From the NCBI GenBank assembly GCA_031841125.1, contig CM063114.1, positions 40,693,574 through 40,757,573 on the forward strand: a DNA stretch of 64,000 nt, given 5' to 3'. The position numbers and the translations under genes were made by a program. Below the pieces are notes generated by a model. It worked only from the letters and a program-made list of their open reading frames with translations. It searched no databases and had not been told where the DNA came from. How positions within the stretch are numbered: position 1 is the first letter of the stretch; each line of letters opens with the position of its first letter. This document shows positions 11,401 to 23,400 of the stretch, piece after piece. This DNA comes from Acanthococcus lagerstroemiae (taxonomy: Eukaryota > Arthropoda > Insecta > Hemiptera > Eriococcidae).

Positions 11401-14400
11401 TAGTGTAAATAAAATTGATTTTCAATTTTTCGGCAGATTACGTAACTCTTAATTGATCAGTTGGGGGTTGAAAAAATATGATGACGAGTAGTGTAAAAAG
11501 ATAAAAAGAGAAGCGCCTAAAAGAAGGAAAGGATTTCAAATGGTTTTCAATTCTGGTCATATGGTGGTCATTTTTCAAATATAATGTCATTTTTCTAGTT
11601 AGTCAGGGTGACTGAGCAACCGTATGATTGTCTGTCTGTTTCTTCTAAAGTTTTTCCTGGTGATGGAGTGGGAGGCTAGAGCCTTGTCTGTCTTTTCGTC
11701 TAGAAACCCGAAGTTTTTCGCTCGTGAATGAAAGGGAGTAAACCTTGTGAAAATGACTGGCTGGCTGACTGTATATTTATCTAGAAGGCTAAAGATTCTA
11801 GATTTCGAGGGGGGGGGGCTAAGATTTGTCTGCCTCTTTTTTCCCCCCCTAATTCTTGCTCTCAACTTGAGCCTTGGAATCCGCCATGTCGAGCATTACC
11901 TCAGAAGAGACACTGCTGAAGTAATTGATTGGCTGCTTGCTGAGGATCACAGGCCGGGGTCCACTTTTCTCTGTTAGTTCGTTTCTCGGCGGGGGAAGCT
12001 TGCTCTGTCTTCGTGTATTTATCTGTCTGCCAGTCAGGATGATCAAGTAGCTATCTGCTTGTCCATCTGCCTCTTGTTTGTTGGTCTAATATCCGAGAGT
12101 CTTTTCTGGTGATGGAGTGGGACGCTAGAGTCTTGTCTTTCTGTCTGGGATACTGAAGTTTCCCCCAGTGAGTTACGAAGCTAAGATTTGCCTGTGAGTT
12201 TAACTGATTAATTGATTCTTGGGTGCTCAAGTTTTCTCCAGTGAGTGAGGTCAAGATCTGTCTGTCGAGATCTTAGTGGTTATAGCGTGGGGGGGGGGAT
12301 GCTAAAATTTGTCTGTCGAGCTTCTTGACTGATCAGTTGGCTATCTGAGATCCTGCAGTTTTTTGTTTTTCTTCTGGTAAGAGACACACACACTACGTTC
12401 TGTCTGTCTCAGTTGTCTTGGATGAGTTCAGTTGGTCAGTGTAAGTGAACCCCATTTGTACGTGTGTCTGCTTTTTGTTTGTTCGTCTAAAGTCTTACAG
12501 TTTGCTGTGATGTAGCGGAGGACCAGAGTATTGTCTATTTGTATAGATTTCCAGAGGTTTTCCGGGCGAGGAACGTGGGACTCAAAGGTCCGAGTGTCCA
12601 GCTGACTGATTGTCTGATTCTGTCTATGATACTGGAGTTGCCTCCTTTCCTCCGAGGGAAGGGGCTAAGATTTGTTTGTCAAGTTCACTGACTGGCTGTC
12701 CATCTGTGTAGCTGTCTGTCTGTCTCTATGCTGAAGTTTTTCCTGGTGTCTGAGGCCAAAATCTGTCTGTCTGGATCCTAGAGTTCCTCTCACAGGGAGG
12801 GAGCGCTAGACTTGTTTTTCAAATTGACTGACTGATCAGTTAGATGTCTGTGTGTTAAAGATGATATCGAGTTCTTTTGTGATGACGGAGAAGGAGGCTA
12901 GGATTTGTCTGTCAGTTATTCTGGGTGATTGAGAAAACGTGTTCGTCTTTCTGCCTCTCGTTACTTGGTCGAGAACCTTAGAGTTCTTTTTAGTGATGGA
13001 GTAGGAAGTCAAAGTTTAATCCGTTGTGTACTTGTCTGCATTGTGTTTGTTCATCTCTCTGGAATCCTTAGTTTCTAATTTGGCGAGAAGAGGGAAGTTT
13101 GGGTCTGTTAGCCTGCCCTTATACTGTTCTAATTATGTGTTTTTTTAGGACCTCGTAGTTTTCTGTTGGGTTAAGAGAAGCAGGAAATCCGGGTCCATCT
13201 GTTGAATCTGTGTAAGATTTTGAATTTTTTCTTCAGCGGAAGGAGTGAAAGGTCAAATTTATCTTGTCAAGGTAAAGGTTGGCTGTTATACTAGAATTCT
13301 TACGTTTTTCGTGGGGATGGAAGAAGAAGGCCAGGGTCGGTCTGTGTTCAGCGTTTGACTAACTGATTGGCTGGCTGGCAGTGTAGCTGAGTGGCTGTCT
13401 GTTTCTCTGTTTCTTTCGCTTATTGGATCTTCCAGGAAGTATCAGAAATCGAATACAGTGGGTTGAAGGTGGTGGTTGGCCCCGGAAATGGGGATCTTGG
13501 CTTTCGATTCCGTTTTTCCAGGTGGTGAGGTGTAGCCAGCCAACTCTGCAGTCCGTGGGCGTTGTCTAGTATAGTTTTCCTTATCCATAGTCCTAAAATT
13601 CGGTTCATTATTTTTGTTAGCTGAAGTTGAAGTTTGCGGTAACCTGCGAGTATTCATTCGGCTTTCATAGTTGGAAGTCTACCTGGCCGTTAGGTTTTTT
13701 ATCTACATGGTTTGTTAATTTCCGCGTGCATGTATCATCGGTACCGTTTACCAGTTTTACGCTCGTGACTTACCAACTATTTAGATAATACGCGCTAGTG
13801 TGAGAATATATGAGCTGTTTGTGACGTCAACGTCACATTCCCATTCTACCATGTGTATTCAAACCCGCAGTGCCTCGTCATTTGATTGACGAGGCTCTAT
13901 CTACTTCGGCCTGCCGAACTAGTGAAACTGGCGAGCCCCGTTCGGAACGGAAGTTGGTACGTCGACTTTTCCAGGTTTTCGATCGAACTTGGGAAATTTT
14001 GCAGCGTTTTGTTTCTTCAGCCTGGGGCAACGTTTGAAAGATGGTTGGATTGAAAAGGATTTTGAGCGGGTGACCTCTGTTCCGCGGGCAGGTTGAATTC
14101 AATTTTCTGGTGACTTGGAAGCTCGCTGCCTACATCGTAGTTACCTTGGAATCGTTGAATGTTGTTTTCATATTATGAGATTAACACTGAATGCCCTGAA
14201 TTGAAAATTGGCCGAGCACGTAGAGAAAGAGGGCACTCAAAATTGAATGAGGTGGAAATCGACACATACGTTCGATAGTAGCGTTTCGGGGTCGCTGAAT
14301 GTAAATTTGACGTTAGTTTTACCATTATGAGAAAATCAGGATTTTATTGGGATGGGGGGGGGGGCGGAAATCCAAAAATTGTCTTGAAAACTCATGTTTG

Positions 14401-17400
14401 GAGTGTAGCCTTGTATGGATGTGAAACGTGGACCATAGGAAAACCAAAGAGAAGGATCAAAGCTTTCGAGATGTGGTGCTATAGGTGGGATACTTAGCAT
14501 CAAATGGACGGATAAGGTAAGAAATAAGGAAGTACTTAACAGAGTAGGAGGTAAAATGGATATTTGGAATTGTCTGAAGATAAGGAGAGATAAACTTGAT
14601 AGGGCATAATTCGAGGCACCCAGGAATAATATCACTGCTGCTAGAAGGAAGAGTGGAGGGAAAGAATTGGGTAAGTCGGCAAAGATTCCAGTATGTTCAA
14701 CAGATAATCAAGGATGTCAAATGTAAGTGTTATTACGAAATGAAAGAACTTGCACAAGATAGGGAGAAATGAAGAGCTGCATCAAACCGGTCGTAAGACT
14801 GATAACCTTATCATCATCATCAGTGGGAGGAGTCAGAAGTCACTGCACCAAACTCTGATTTTGATCCCACTCTTTTGAAAATTAGCCCCGGGAATTCATA
14901 ATTCAAGTTGAACAAAATTTCCAGCAAAAATTGTCTCTTCGGACTAGCCCCCCAATCAACATATCTAAATTGATCAATGATTCATGACTGATGACTTTTA
15001 TGTTGATAAGAAGACCAATCTGTAATTAAAGATTTGCGTATAAAATCTTTGTTTGACATTTTGTCCGATTAGTCTCCTTTTTCAGTCTAATTTTTGTGTG
15101 AAATATAGAAAATGATTCGCTAATTCACAAATTTGGTCGCAATGAGTTGTACAGGGTGCCTCACTCTTGGAAGACTAGTTGGAAGGATGCTTAAGAATTC
15201 ATTCAGATAAGCCAGTCCTTGTACACACGTATGGTGAGTTCTTAAAATAGGAGGGGATGTAAGACTGAAGTTGGAAAATCGGTTTATCTTCGAGAACTTG
15301 GTCGCTCTTTCAGAGGGATGACATCTGTAAATAGGAGTTGATAGCATTAAATATGCTGAATGTAAGGGCTCTGAGGGTGGCTGAGTTCATTTTCCAATTT
15401 CTTTCAGCTATAAGCCAAATTTATAATCCACGCAGAGAGGAAGATCAACACATGAAGTATTGTTGAAGTTTTACGTAATATTGGCGTCAGTAAGATCAGA
15501 AAGAAATGCGGTGTTCTGGCTTGAAGACTTTGTTACCCAGGTGGTTGTAATCCTACCTCTTTAAAATTCCACGACACCTTGAAACATAAAAACAATTTTC
15601 AGTTTTGTGTATCTCCGGATAACGGGATCAGGTATCGAAATGTCAGTTGGAAAACTGTACCCTTTACAGAGGTAGCATCTCTGACATACTAGAAAATGGT
15701 CTGACTATACATGGGAACTTTTTTGCAGATAGTCAGATACGTTGGACCAAGTGAGATGGTAACCGGTTAACGTAATTCTTAAAATGGATCCTTAGGCTGT
15801 TCACATCATGAAAAAGACCACAGTTCTTTCTCTAATTTGCTCTCCACCCGAGTCCTGGAGTCCGCCTTTGCGAGCATTATTTCAGAGAGATCGGGGAGGC
15901 TGTTAGGGTTGTCTTAGCCCTCTTCCTTTCTGGCTGAAAAATGTCGGAAAATTCTGGCGAGTTGCTACGTGGGCTCGAACCCGGGACCTCCGGATTCTGA
16001 GACCAATGCGCTATCCACTCGGCCAACCAGACCTCTGTGAAAAAGACCATAATGTTTATCTATTTATATTTGAGTCCCCCCACCCCAACAGATGACCGAG
16101 GGTCCGATTGACAGGGAGGGACTGTAGGTACAATAATTATACTAATTCTTAAAAACAAAAACAAAAAATACTTCTTCAAATGAAGGGTGTGGGATAACGA
16201 AGAAGGAAAAGATGACAGAAAGAGGGATGGGGAGACAGGCACCAGAGCAATGGCAGAGCGGGAGGTGAGGGGAGCACAGGTCCACAGGTAGCAGTTGAAA
16301 ATGGTGAATTGAGAACTGAGGGTTGGAGGAAACCAAGGGGCTGAAACAAACCACTCTTGCCCTGTTAGTCTTTAGATCACCATTTTGCCCGATTTTGACG
16401 GTATTTTTGATATCCAGTCACGTTATTTGATCATTACGGAAATCAGAAACTGGTCACGATCATTTAAATCGGGAATCAATGATCTAATTACATATCTTGA
16501 ATTGTAATCATTTTGATCTAAAATCATTGTGAAAGTAAAAAAATTAGGACATTATCTTGTAATATTTTGATCCTTTAATCACGATTTTGCCTATCTAATT
16601 TTTGTAATCATTTTAATCTTAGATTACGATATTTGATTATTCTAAAAATCAGGAAGAGATCACGAATCTCTGATGATCTTAGCCATCATAGATCATGATC
16701 TTGTGATTGATTTGATTTAAATCCTGATGCTTGACATCTTTTGAAGTGAGACGATGATAATAATCATGCAGAGCATGCATCTAATAATACTTTAGCAATG
16801 TATAACCATGATCATATATATTATGATCTGTTTGAGTTTTAAATCTCGACGATTGACTTTTTTTCTTTCTTTCTTTGAGCGGAAGATGATCATAGACATT
16901 CAGGTCACGCATCAAATAATCTTTTAGCAATCTTTGATGTAAAAAAGATATAGTGATCATGAAGTAGATTTTTGTGATCTTTTCATTCTGATCATGATCA
17001 CTGACCATTTTAAAAATCAAAGAAAGATCACGATAATCCAGATCACAAATATTCCTTAAACAACCATAAATCATGATCTTTTTGATGTAAAAACCATTTG
17101 AAAAAAATTACAAATTTAGCAAACGTTATAATTCTGTAATCTTTTTGATCTCAAAGTTACTATAATTTTGTCTGATTTTTGACCTTTGATGTTCGATCGT
17201 ATTATTATAAACCCGAAGAAAGATTACCATCATTCAATTACGAACCTAATAATCTTCAAACAGTCTTGAGTCATGATTTTTGTTTTGATCGAAGTATTAC
17301 TTTAAAGACACAAAATAATCTTGCGATTTTTTCATTAGATCACGATTTTGCTCATTGTCTATGATCTTGCATCATGATGTTTGATGGTTTTATTAGAAAT

Positions 17401-20400
17401 CAAAAAAAGGTCACGATCATTTTGATCACGAATCTTATGAACTTTGAGCAATCTTAAATTATAATCTTGAGATCTTTAAATCACGATTTTGCCTGATTTT
17501 TATTCATTTTTTGTCTCAGATCACGATGTTTGATCACTTTAGAGATAATAAAAAGATCACTGTCATCCAGATCTCAAAGCTAATAATCACTTAGTGATCT
17601 TAGATTTTGACATTTTCTATCTTTTACGTTTTTGATTTTTTACGATATTTTTGATCTTACGGATCATGTGATTTAGCCCATACTTGCAGCCAGCATCCCG
17701 GATTTCAGGCTCTCCTGGTAACTTGCTCGATTCTTATGCAGTTTTGGCAACGATGACCGTACTATAACTGGCATTTACAAAGGGTGGATGTGCGATGATA
17801 GCAGGTGCTCCAAAAGCCAAAACTTCAACTACCACGTTTTCCCATGTCAGTCAGGCGTGCTGTTCCGGCAATAACTTGGTCGCAACATTAGCAATTGTCA
17901 CTTTTGGCAGCGATGTTCCCAGCTAATTGGGTGTAGCGGCGCGTGTATACTTGTTAGATTTCAAACTTCACCCAAATGCACGTACAGTTTGCATCGAAAT
18001 GATGTGAGAGTCATGAAATCGCCAGTCTTTTTGTTGATAACACGAAGGAAAAGGGTGCCTCTATGCATCGTTAGCCTTCAATTCTGCATTCGACGGATTT
18101 GTAACTCTTAAAGTCAAATTACTTCCCAATGTATCTCCCCTCCCTTGATGCTTAGGAAGGCATGTTGCATTGCAAATGTGTAACCTCGGGGAATTCTTGC
18201 AGTTGACAGAAATGAGACCCTGTGGGTTCATTTACCCGACCCGCTAAGTTTCAGCCCCATCTCTCGAGGAGAAGTTTGGAACAAAAACACAGAAATGGAA
18301 TTAATATAGAAACACAGTTTTTGCACGTAGCCCAGTGGCGGATGACTTACCTTGTTTAGAATGAACAGTAAATTCAGTGCTGAAAACTGTAATTGCGATG
18401 CGTTCTTGGCTTAGTACCGGCCAGTGACTGCACAAAAGTATAATTTGAGGCAATCTGGGAGAGGTACTTCAGGATTGAAGGGCTTATACGTCATTCGAGT
18501 ATTTGCATTGTGTTTATATCTTTCTGACGGGTGTCAAAAGGGTCGATGAGCGAGAAATATTTGAAGTTCTGAACGGTATCTGCTTCTATTTTCTTGCTGA
18601 TTTTAAACATGAAAATTTTTGTTCTAAAATGTTCTATAACCTTTTTTCAGTTTGCTAAATCCTCAACTGGTTGACAATTTTTGAATAATGTCGTGTTTAT
18701 TACGACGCTGTTTAATTTTTCTCTCTGATAGAAGAAGAGAATTCATAAGGCAAACGAAATTCTTCAGTGTTCATTTAAGAATCTTTTAGATCTTTCCTGA
18801 CTTTCCAGGGTCTTTCCAGACTTGTTTAAAAATCGCGGAAATTGTTCAGCACCCGTTCAAGACTACCAGACATTTGTGAGTGCCTGTAACAGGGTTGCCA
18901 CTTTCTGGAAAACCGGGAAAAGTCAGGGAATTTGGTCAGTCAGGGAAAAGTCAGGGAATTTTCATTTAAGTCAGGGAAATTTTCTGAAAATAAGAAACGA
19001 GTTCGTATTTTATCAGAGTCAACTTTTTTTATTTGTATTGTAAAAAATTTCTGTGACTCTCCTCCCTCTGGGCTTTCTCAGAATCCTGTAAAAAAGGTCA
19101 GGGAAAATTGGAAAAGTTGGCCTGGAAAACCGGGAAAAGTCAGGGAAAACTAATCCTGAAAAAAAGTGGCAACCCTGTGTAAGGTTCTCTTAGACTTGAT
19201 GAAAACTCTTATACTTAGTAAGACTCTTTTCAGTTTTTCAGTAAGTACCTAAAACTCTCGAAGACTAGCTTAAGACTTGGTAAGGCTCTTCTAAATCAGA
19301 TTCAGACTCGCTCAAGCTTGTTTCTGACTTCCACACCTGCTTGACTGTCTTCAAGACCAACAAGACCATGTAAGACCCGGCCAGGCTCGAGCGACTACAG
19401 TATGACTCGAGGTGGAAAAATAACGTGCCTTCTAACCCAGCCACTTCGACTGAACAAGGCATTACACTCCCAGGGTGTGTTACTACCAGATCAGAAAGAT
19501 TCAATAGACGGCTTACTCGACATTAAATATGACACCGTGGCTTGTAAGTGAACTGAATTGACACTCTTTGACACAGCGTATGAAAAACTCTAATCGGGAA
19601 AGTAATACAGGGTGTCTACCAGTCATGAAAGTCGTAAATGGGGAATCTGAAAATATGCTCTGAAAAAAGGTCAAATATGTGCTAATAAGATATGGCAGTT
19701 TCTATAAAAAGGGGTAACTTTGTCGATCCATCAAAGTCTCAGAAAACGCAAAAAAAGAAAGAAAAAATGTTTAGTGGAGAAAATAAAGTCTGAGATTTTG
19801 GTTGATTTCTATAGAAAAACATCGCAATAACGAAGAGACAAAATTTGCGCGCATGAGAGAGAAGAGGGAGAGGGAGAAAGAGAATTATGAAAGAAAATGA
19901 GAAAAGAATGCGAATGTCTGCGTTCCCTTCTTCGTGGTTTTTTGGAGCTCACGAATAAATCCGATGTTCTGAATTGTTACCACGCAGAAGAGCGAAAAAA
20001 TACCTTTCCAACAAACTCGCCGCGGCTGGTAACGTGATTCCGCGGCGAGTTAGGGCCGCTTGACAGAGTGGGAGAAAAAGGCGTGTCTAACTTTAAACGC
20101 GTTTTCCCCAAAAACGTGTTGTCGCGCGTTCTTGTTACACTCATCTTTTTGACGACTTTTATCTCCGGAACAAAAAACGCTACAAATCTCGCCGATGGCA
20201 CATACTGTCTGTAACTCAAATTTCGTCGGATTGACAAAGTTACCCCTTTTTATAGAAACTGCCACATATGCTTTTATTTTCGTTAGTATACTACAATATT
20301 CTCTAGCAAAATAAGAATATGGGTGTCATTTGAAAGGGAAAATCAAGAAATAACCGATGAGAATCACTTGATTAGGAGATCCCGGTTTTGAAATCTGTTC

Positions 20401-23400
20401 AAATGGGAATAGAAGCATAAAGCTGGTCAATATGCTGAAGAAAAAAGTCTGAAAATAGTCATGCAAGACGTATTTTTTCTGCAAGCGAACACTGAATATA
20501 TTTGACTCTGTTTTGTATAGGTGAAAATTTTTTTTTGGTTTGTAAAAAGTTGCAGTTTTACCTTCTTAGAAAACAAAAATAGTGCAATATTGAAAAAAGT
20601 TGAAAATAATTATTGGAAAATGGCCACATATTTTTGAATATTCTCTGAAAAGGCAGTAAATATCCCAATATGTGCTTTTATACCCAGCTTATGCTAAAGT
20701 ATGCTCGATCAACTGTGGTTCATTCTTCTTGATATTCTGTGAATCGCAAAAATGATATGGATATTTCTTAATTTTCAAATCTCTAAACATGGAAGTCATG
20801 AAAAAGTCATGAATTGAATTCAGTGGTCGTGAAAGTTATAAAGGAGTTATGAATTCAGTTGTATACTTAATTTCAGGGTGTTTGCCGATCATACAAGTCA
20901 TACAGTTGCCTCTAATTACTTACAAATTTAGTAATTCTTCCTGAACAGTAGCAATATTTCTTATCATAATATGGCCAAACTGAAATTTATTTGAAAAATT
21001 GTGTTCTTTGCTACATCTTAATAATTCTTTCGTTATTATTCAAGTTTTCTCGAAGTTCTTGTTTGCAATTAGCATGTTTTTGATTTTCATTTCCTTGTAG
21101 AAATTCTGTTCAGGCGTGAAAATGTTGCAAAAAAAGGTCGTACGAAGGTCACACTTTTGGAAAATTCATATTTGGTAGACACCCTGAATTTGATCTTTTC
21201 CCAAAAGTCACAAAATCTCTCCATGTTCTTCTGAAAAAAAGAAGAAATTCAAAAAATAGAGCATAGGCAGCAGCACAGCATGCCTCTCTGTTGATTATTT
21301 ATCGTAGAAAAATGATTCGTGAACAATGACAGTGACCTGAGCCGGCCTGCTGTGTGTGTGATTTTGTGAATGCATTCTTAGTGTACATCTTCTTAAATTC
21401 ATTATTTTTTCATTTTCCTTTTTAAATACGAACTTCGAAATATTAGCAAAGAAAAAAATTGAACGAGTATCATTGAAACGTCAAAATTAATTCTTGTTTC
21501 TGCAATTTTGGACCCCTAACATGAGTGTTGTAAGACCATGGAAAAATCATGGAAAGGTCATGAAAAAGTTCCGAATTTCCCAAATTTGTATTTGGTAGAC
21601 ACCCTGTAATGGCAAACTACTCCGACTAACCCTGCCAGGAAAACCACAAAGCGGCACGGCATTTAAAAGAAGAAGACTTCAAATTCGTTGAAGACTTTAT
21701 GACTCTTCCAAAATTGATGAAAATTCTCCAAGACTCTTTAACAGGGTGTCTACCGGTCAAGGAAGTCAAGGAAAAGTCAAGTATTTTGGACAGTGGTCAT
21801 GAAAAGTCATAAATTTTTCATTTAAATTTCCTCAAAATTACTATCACGAATTTTTTTTCAATTACAAGTAAATTTAATGTAACGTAAATATTTTCAGATA
21901 TTTACATAATACTCTTTTTCATGGTATTTTTTAGTGTTTCCATTTATTGTGAGCCCCCCACCTACCTTGGTAAGGTTCTATAAATAAGATTATACTTGTA
22001 TGTGTGTAAAAGATCATGAGAAAAGTGAGAAAAGGTCAAGGAAAAGTCAAGGAATTAGAAAATTTGGACCCGGTAGACACCCTGCTTAAGATTCTTTAGA
22101 CTGATGAAGAATTTTGTGTAATGTTCTCTTCACAGTAGCAGAGCGTGGGTTTTGCTAGCTTTTTGTGTTTTGACTGAATTTTGACATTTTCATGTCTACT
22201 TTGGCACACAAACCGGAAATTCGTTATTTTTACACGTGACGTTTTATGCGTTACGCGTCACATTTGAGGAGGAATGAAATAATCATTCCCATGGAAATTT
22301 ATTTTGTCATTTTCATGTCTTTACTTTGGCACATTCCAGCCATGGGTATAAACCAAACGGGAAAACGTTACATTTGAAGTGGAACAAAAAGAAATTATCA
22401 TTTCCATGGAAATTCATTTTAACATTTTTATGGCTTTAGCACACAATGGAAAAAAGCGTTACTTTGGAGCGCGACGAAAAGAACGTTACAAAAAATAATA
22501 ATAATTGACTGGACTGACTGACTCAACACTTCATTCGTCTGCGAATGCCATATTCCTTGCATCAGTCTGTATCCCTTGCGAGCATCACGTTCCTTGTACT
22601 AGCCTGCGAGCACTACGCTCTGCTAGTGCATCATCTTGCAGACGAATCTGCAACTCCTGGAGAGCATTTTCATGTCTGCTTCACGAACTGCGCCGTCATG
22701 AGAATGTCTCCGCAGAGCACGTTGTGCTCCATATTTTTTAGACGCTACGTTCGCTGGATGATGACATTCTCATGTCAGCGTAGTTCGCGAAGCAGACATG
22801 AAAATGCTCTCCCGTAGTTGCAGACTCTTCTGCAAGATGATGCACAAGCAAAGCGTTGTGCTTGCAGGCTGGTACAAGGAACGTGATGCTCGCAAGGGAA
22901 TACAGGCTGATGCAAGGAGTGTGGTACTCGCAGCCAAATGAAGTGTTGGTCAGTCAGTCAGTCGTCCAGTCAGTTTGAGCAGTTTTTTTAAAGTCGTCTG
23001 CACGAACGCTGGCTCCTGTACACACAGCTACGACTCACAAGTACAAACAAGTTATTCTCGAAGGAGTGTTCGAACGTACGCTTCTAGTTTCGCGTTGTAC
23101 TTTGAGCGAGGTTCCAAGCAGTATGATTATTGATTTGTTTCAGATCTGGTAATCCCCTACCAGACTCAATCAAGAATCCCAAAACTATTCTCAAAACTCG
23201 TTTGTGACCTGCACGATATGAGGCTTATAATATTCTTCCATGTTTGTTTTAAATTGCCGGAAACTCGTCAAAAGGCTGTGATATCTTTCCACTAATTCAT
23301 TTGAAGCATTTTGAGCTCTGAAGTTGCCTCTTGTGGAGGGACAGTTATCCCCTCCCTCTGTCTTATGTATCTGTGCCTGAAGACTTTCTCTTCTAGTTGA

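Larger units (their letters stand above)
19608..21606. mobile_element. CAGGGTGTCTACC element, internal word CATGAA, with two nested insertions
   Basis: Begins CAGGGTGTCTACC and ends GGTAGACACCCTG, with flanking TAATA/TAATG (19603-19607, 21607-21611). Both ends carry CATGAA/CATGGAA words spaced by AAGTC. It contains a ~570-bp element at 19694-20265 and another clan member at 20874-21186, leaving about 1.1 kb of its own sequence. No transposase reading frame is visible. Confidence 0.82.
18771..22130. repeat. AAGACTYTT minisatellite split by insertions
   Basis: Blocks at about 18771-18885, 19180-19500, 21660-21740 and 22085-22125 are built from short degenerate words such as AAGACTCTT, AAGACTTGG and AGACTAG. 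They are separated by four inverted-repeat elements, so the satellite is the older host sequence. Confidence 0.65.

Noticed and set aside
11225..11600. Further CAGGGTG-clan element with the word ATTTTT
   Set aside because: GGTCATTTTT words are repeated, but the supposed ends (GGGTGACCACTTAG and CTAGTTAGTCAGGGTGAC) are not clean inverses and there is no duplication.
16370..17670. CRISPR-like regularly spaced repeats
   Set aside because: Units are degenerate, spacing is irregular and the genome is eukaryotic; it is a minisatellite.
18932..19153. Frame with repeated SGKSQG/VREN-type peptides
   Set aside because: It is a translation of the AAAGTCAGGGAA subterminal repeats of a MITE, not a gene.
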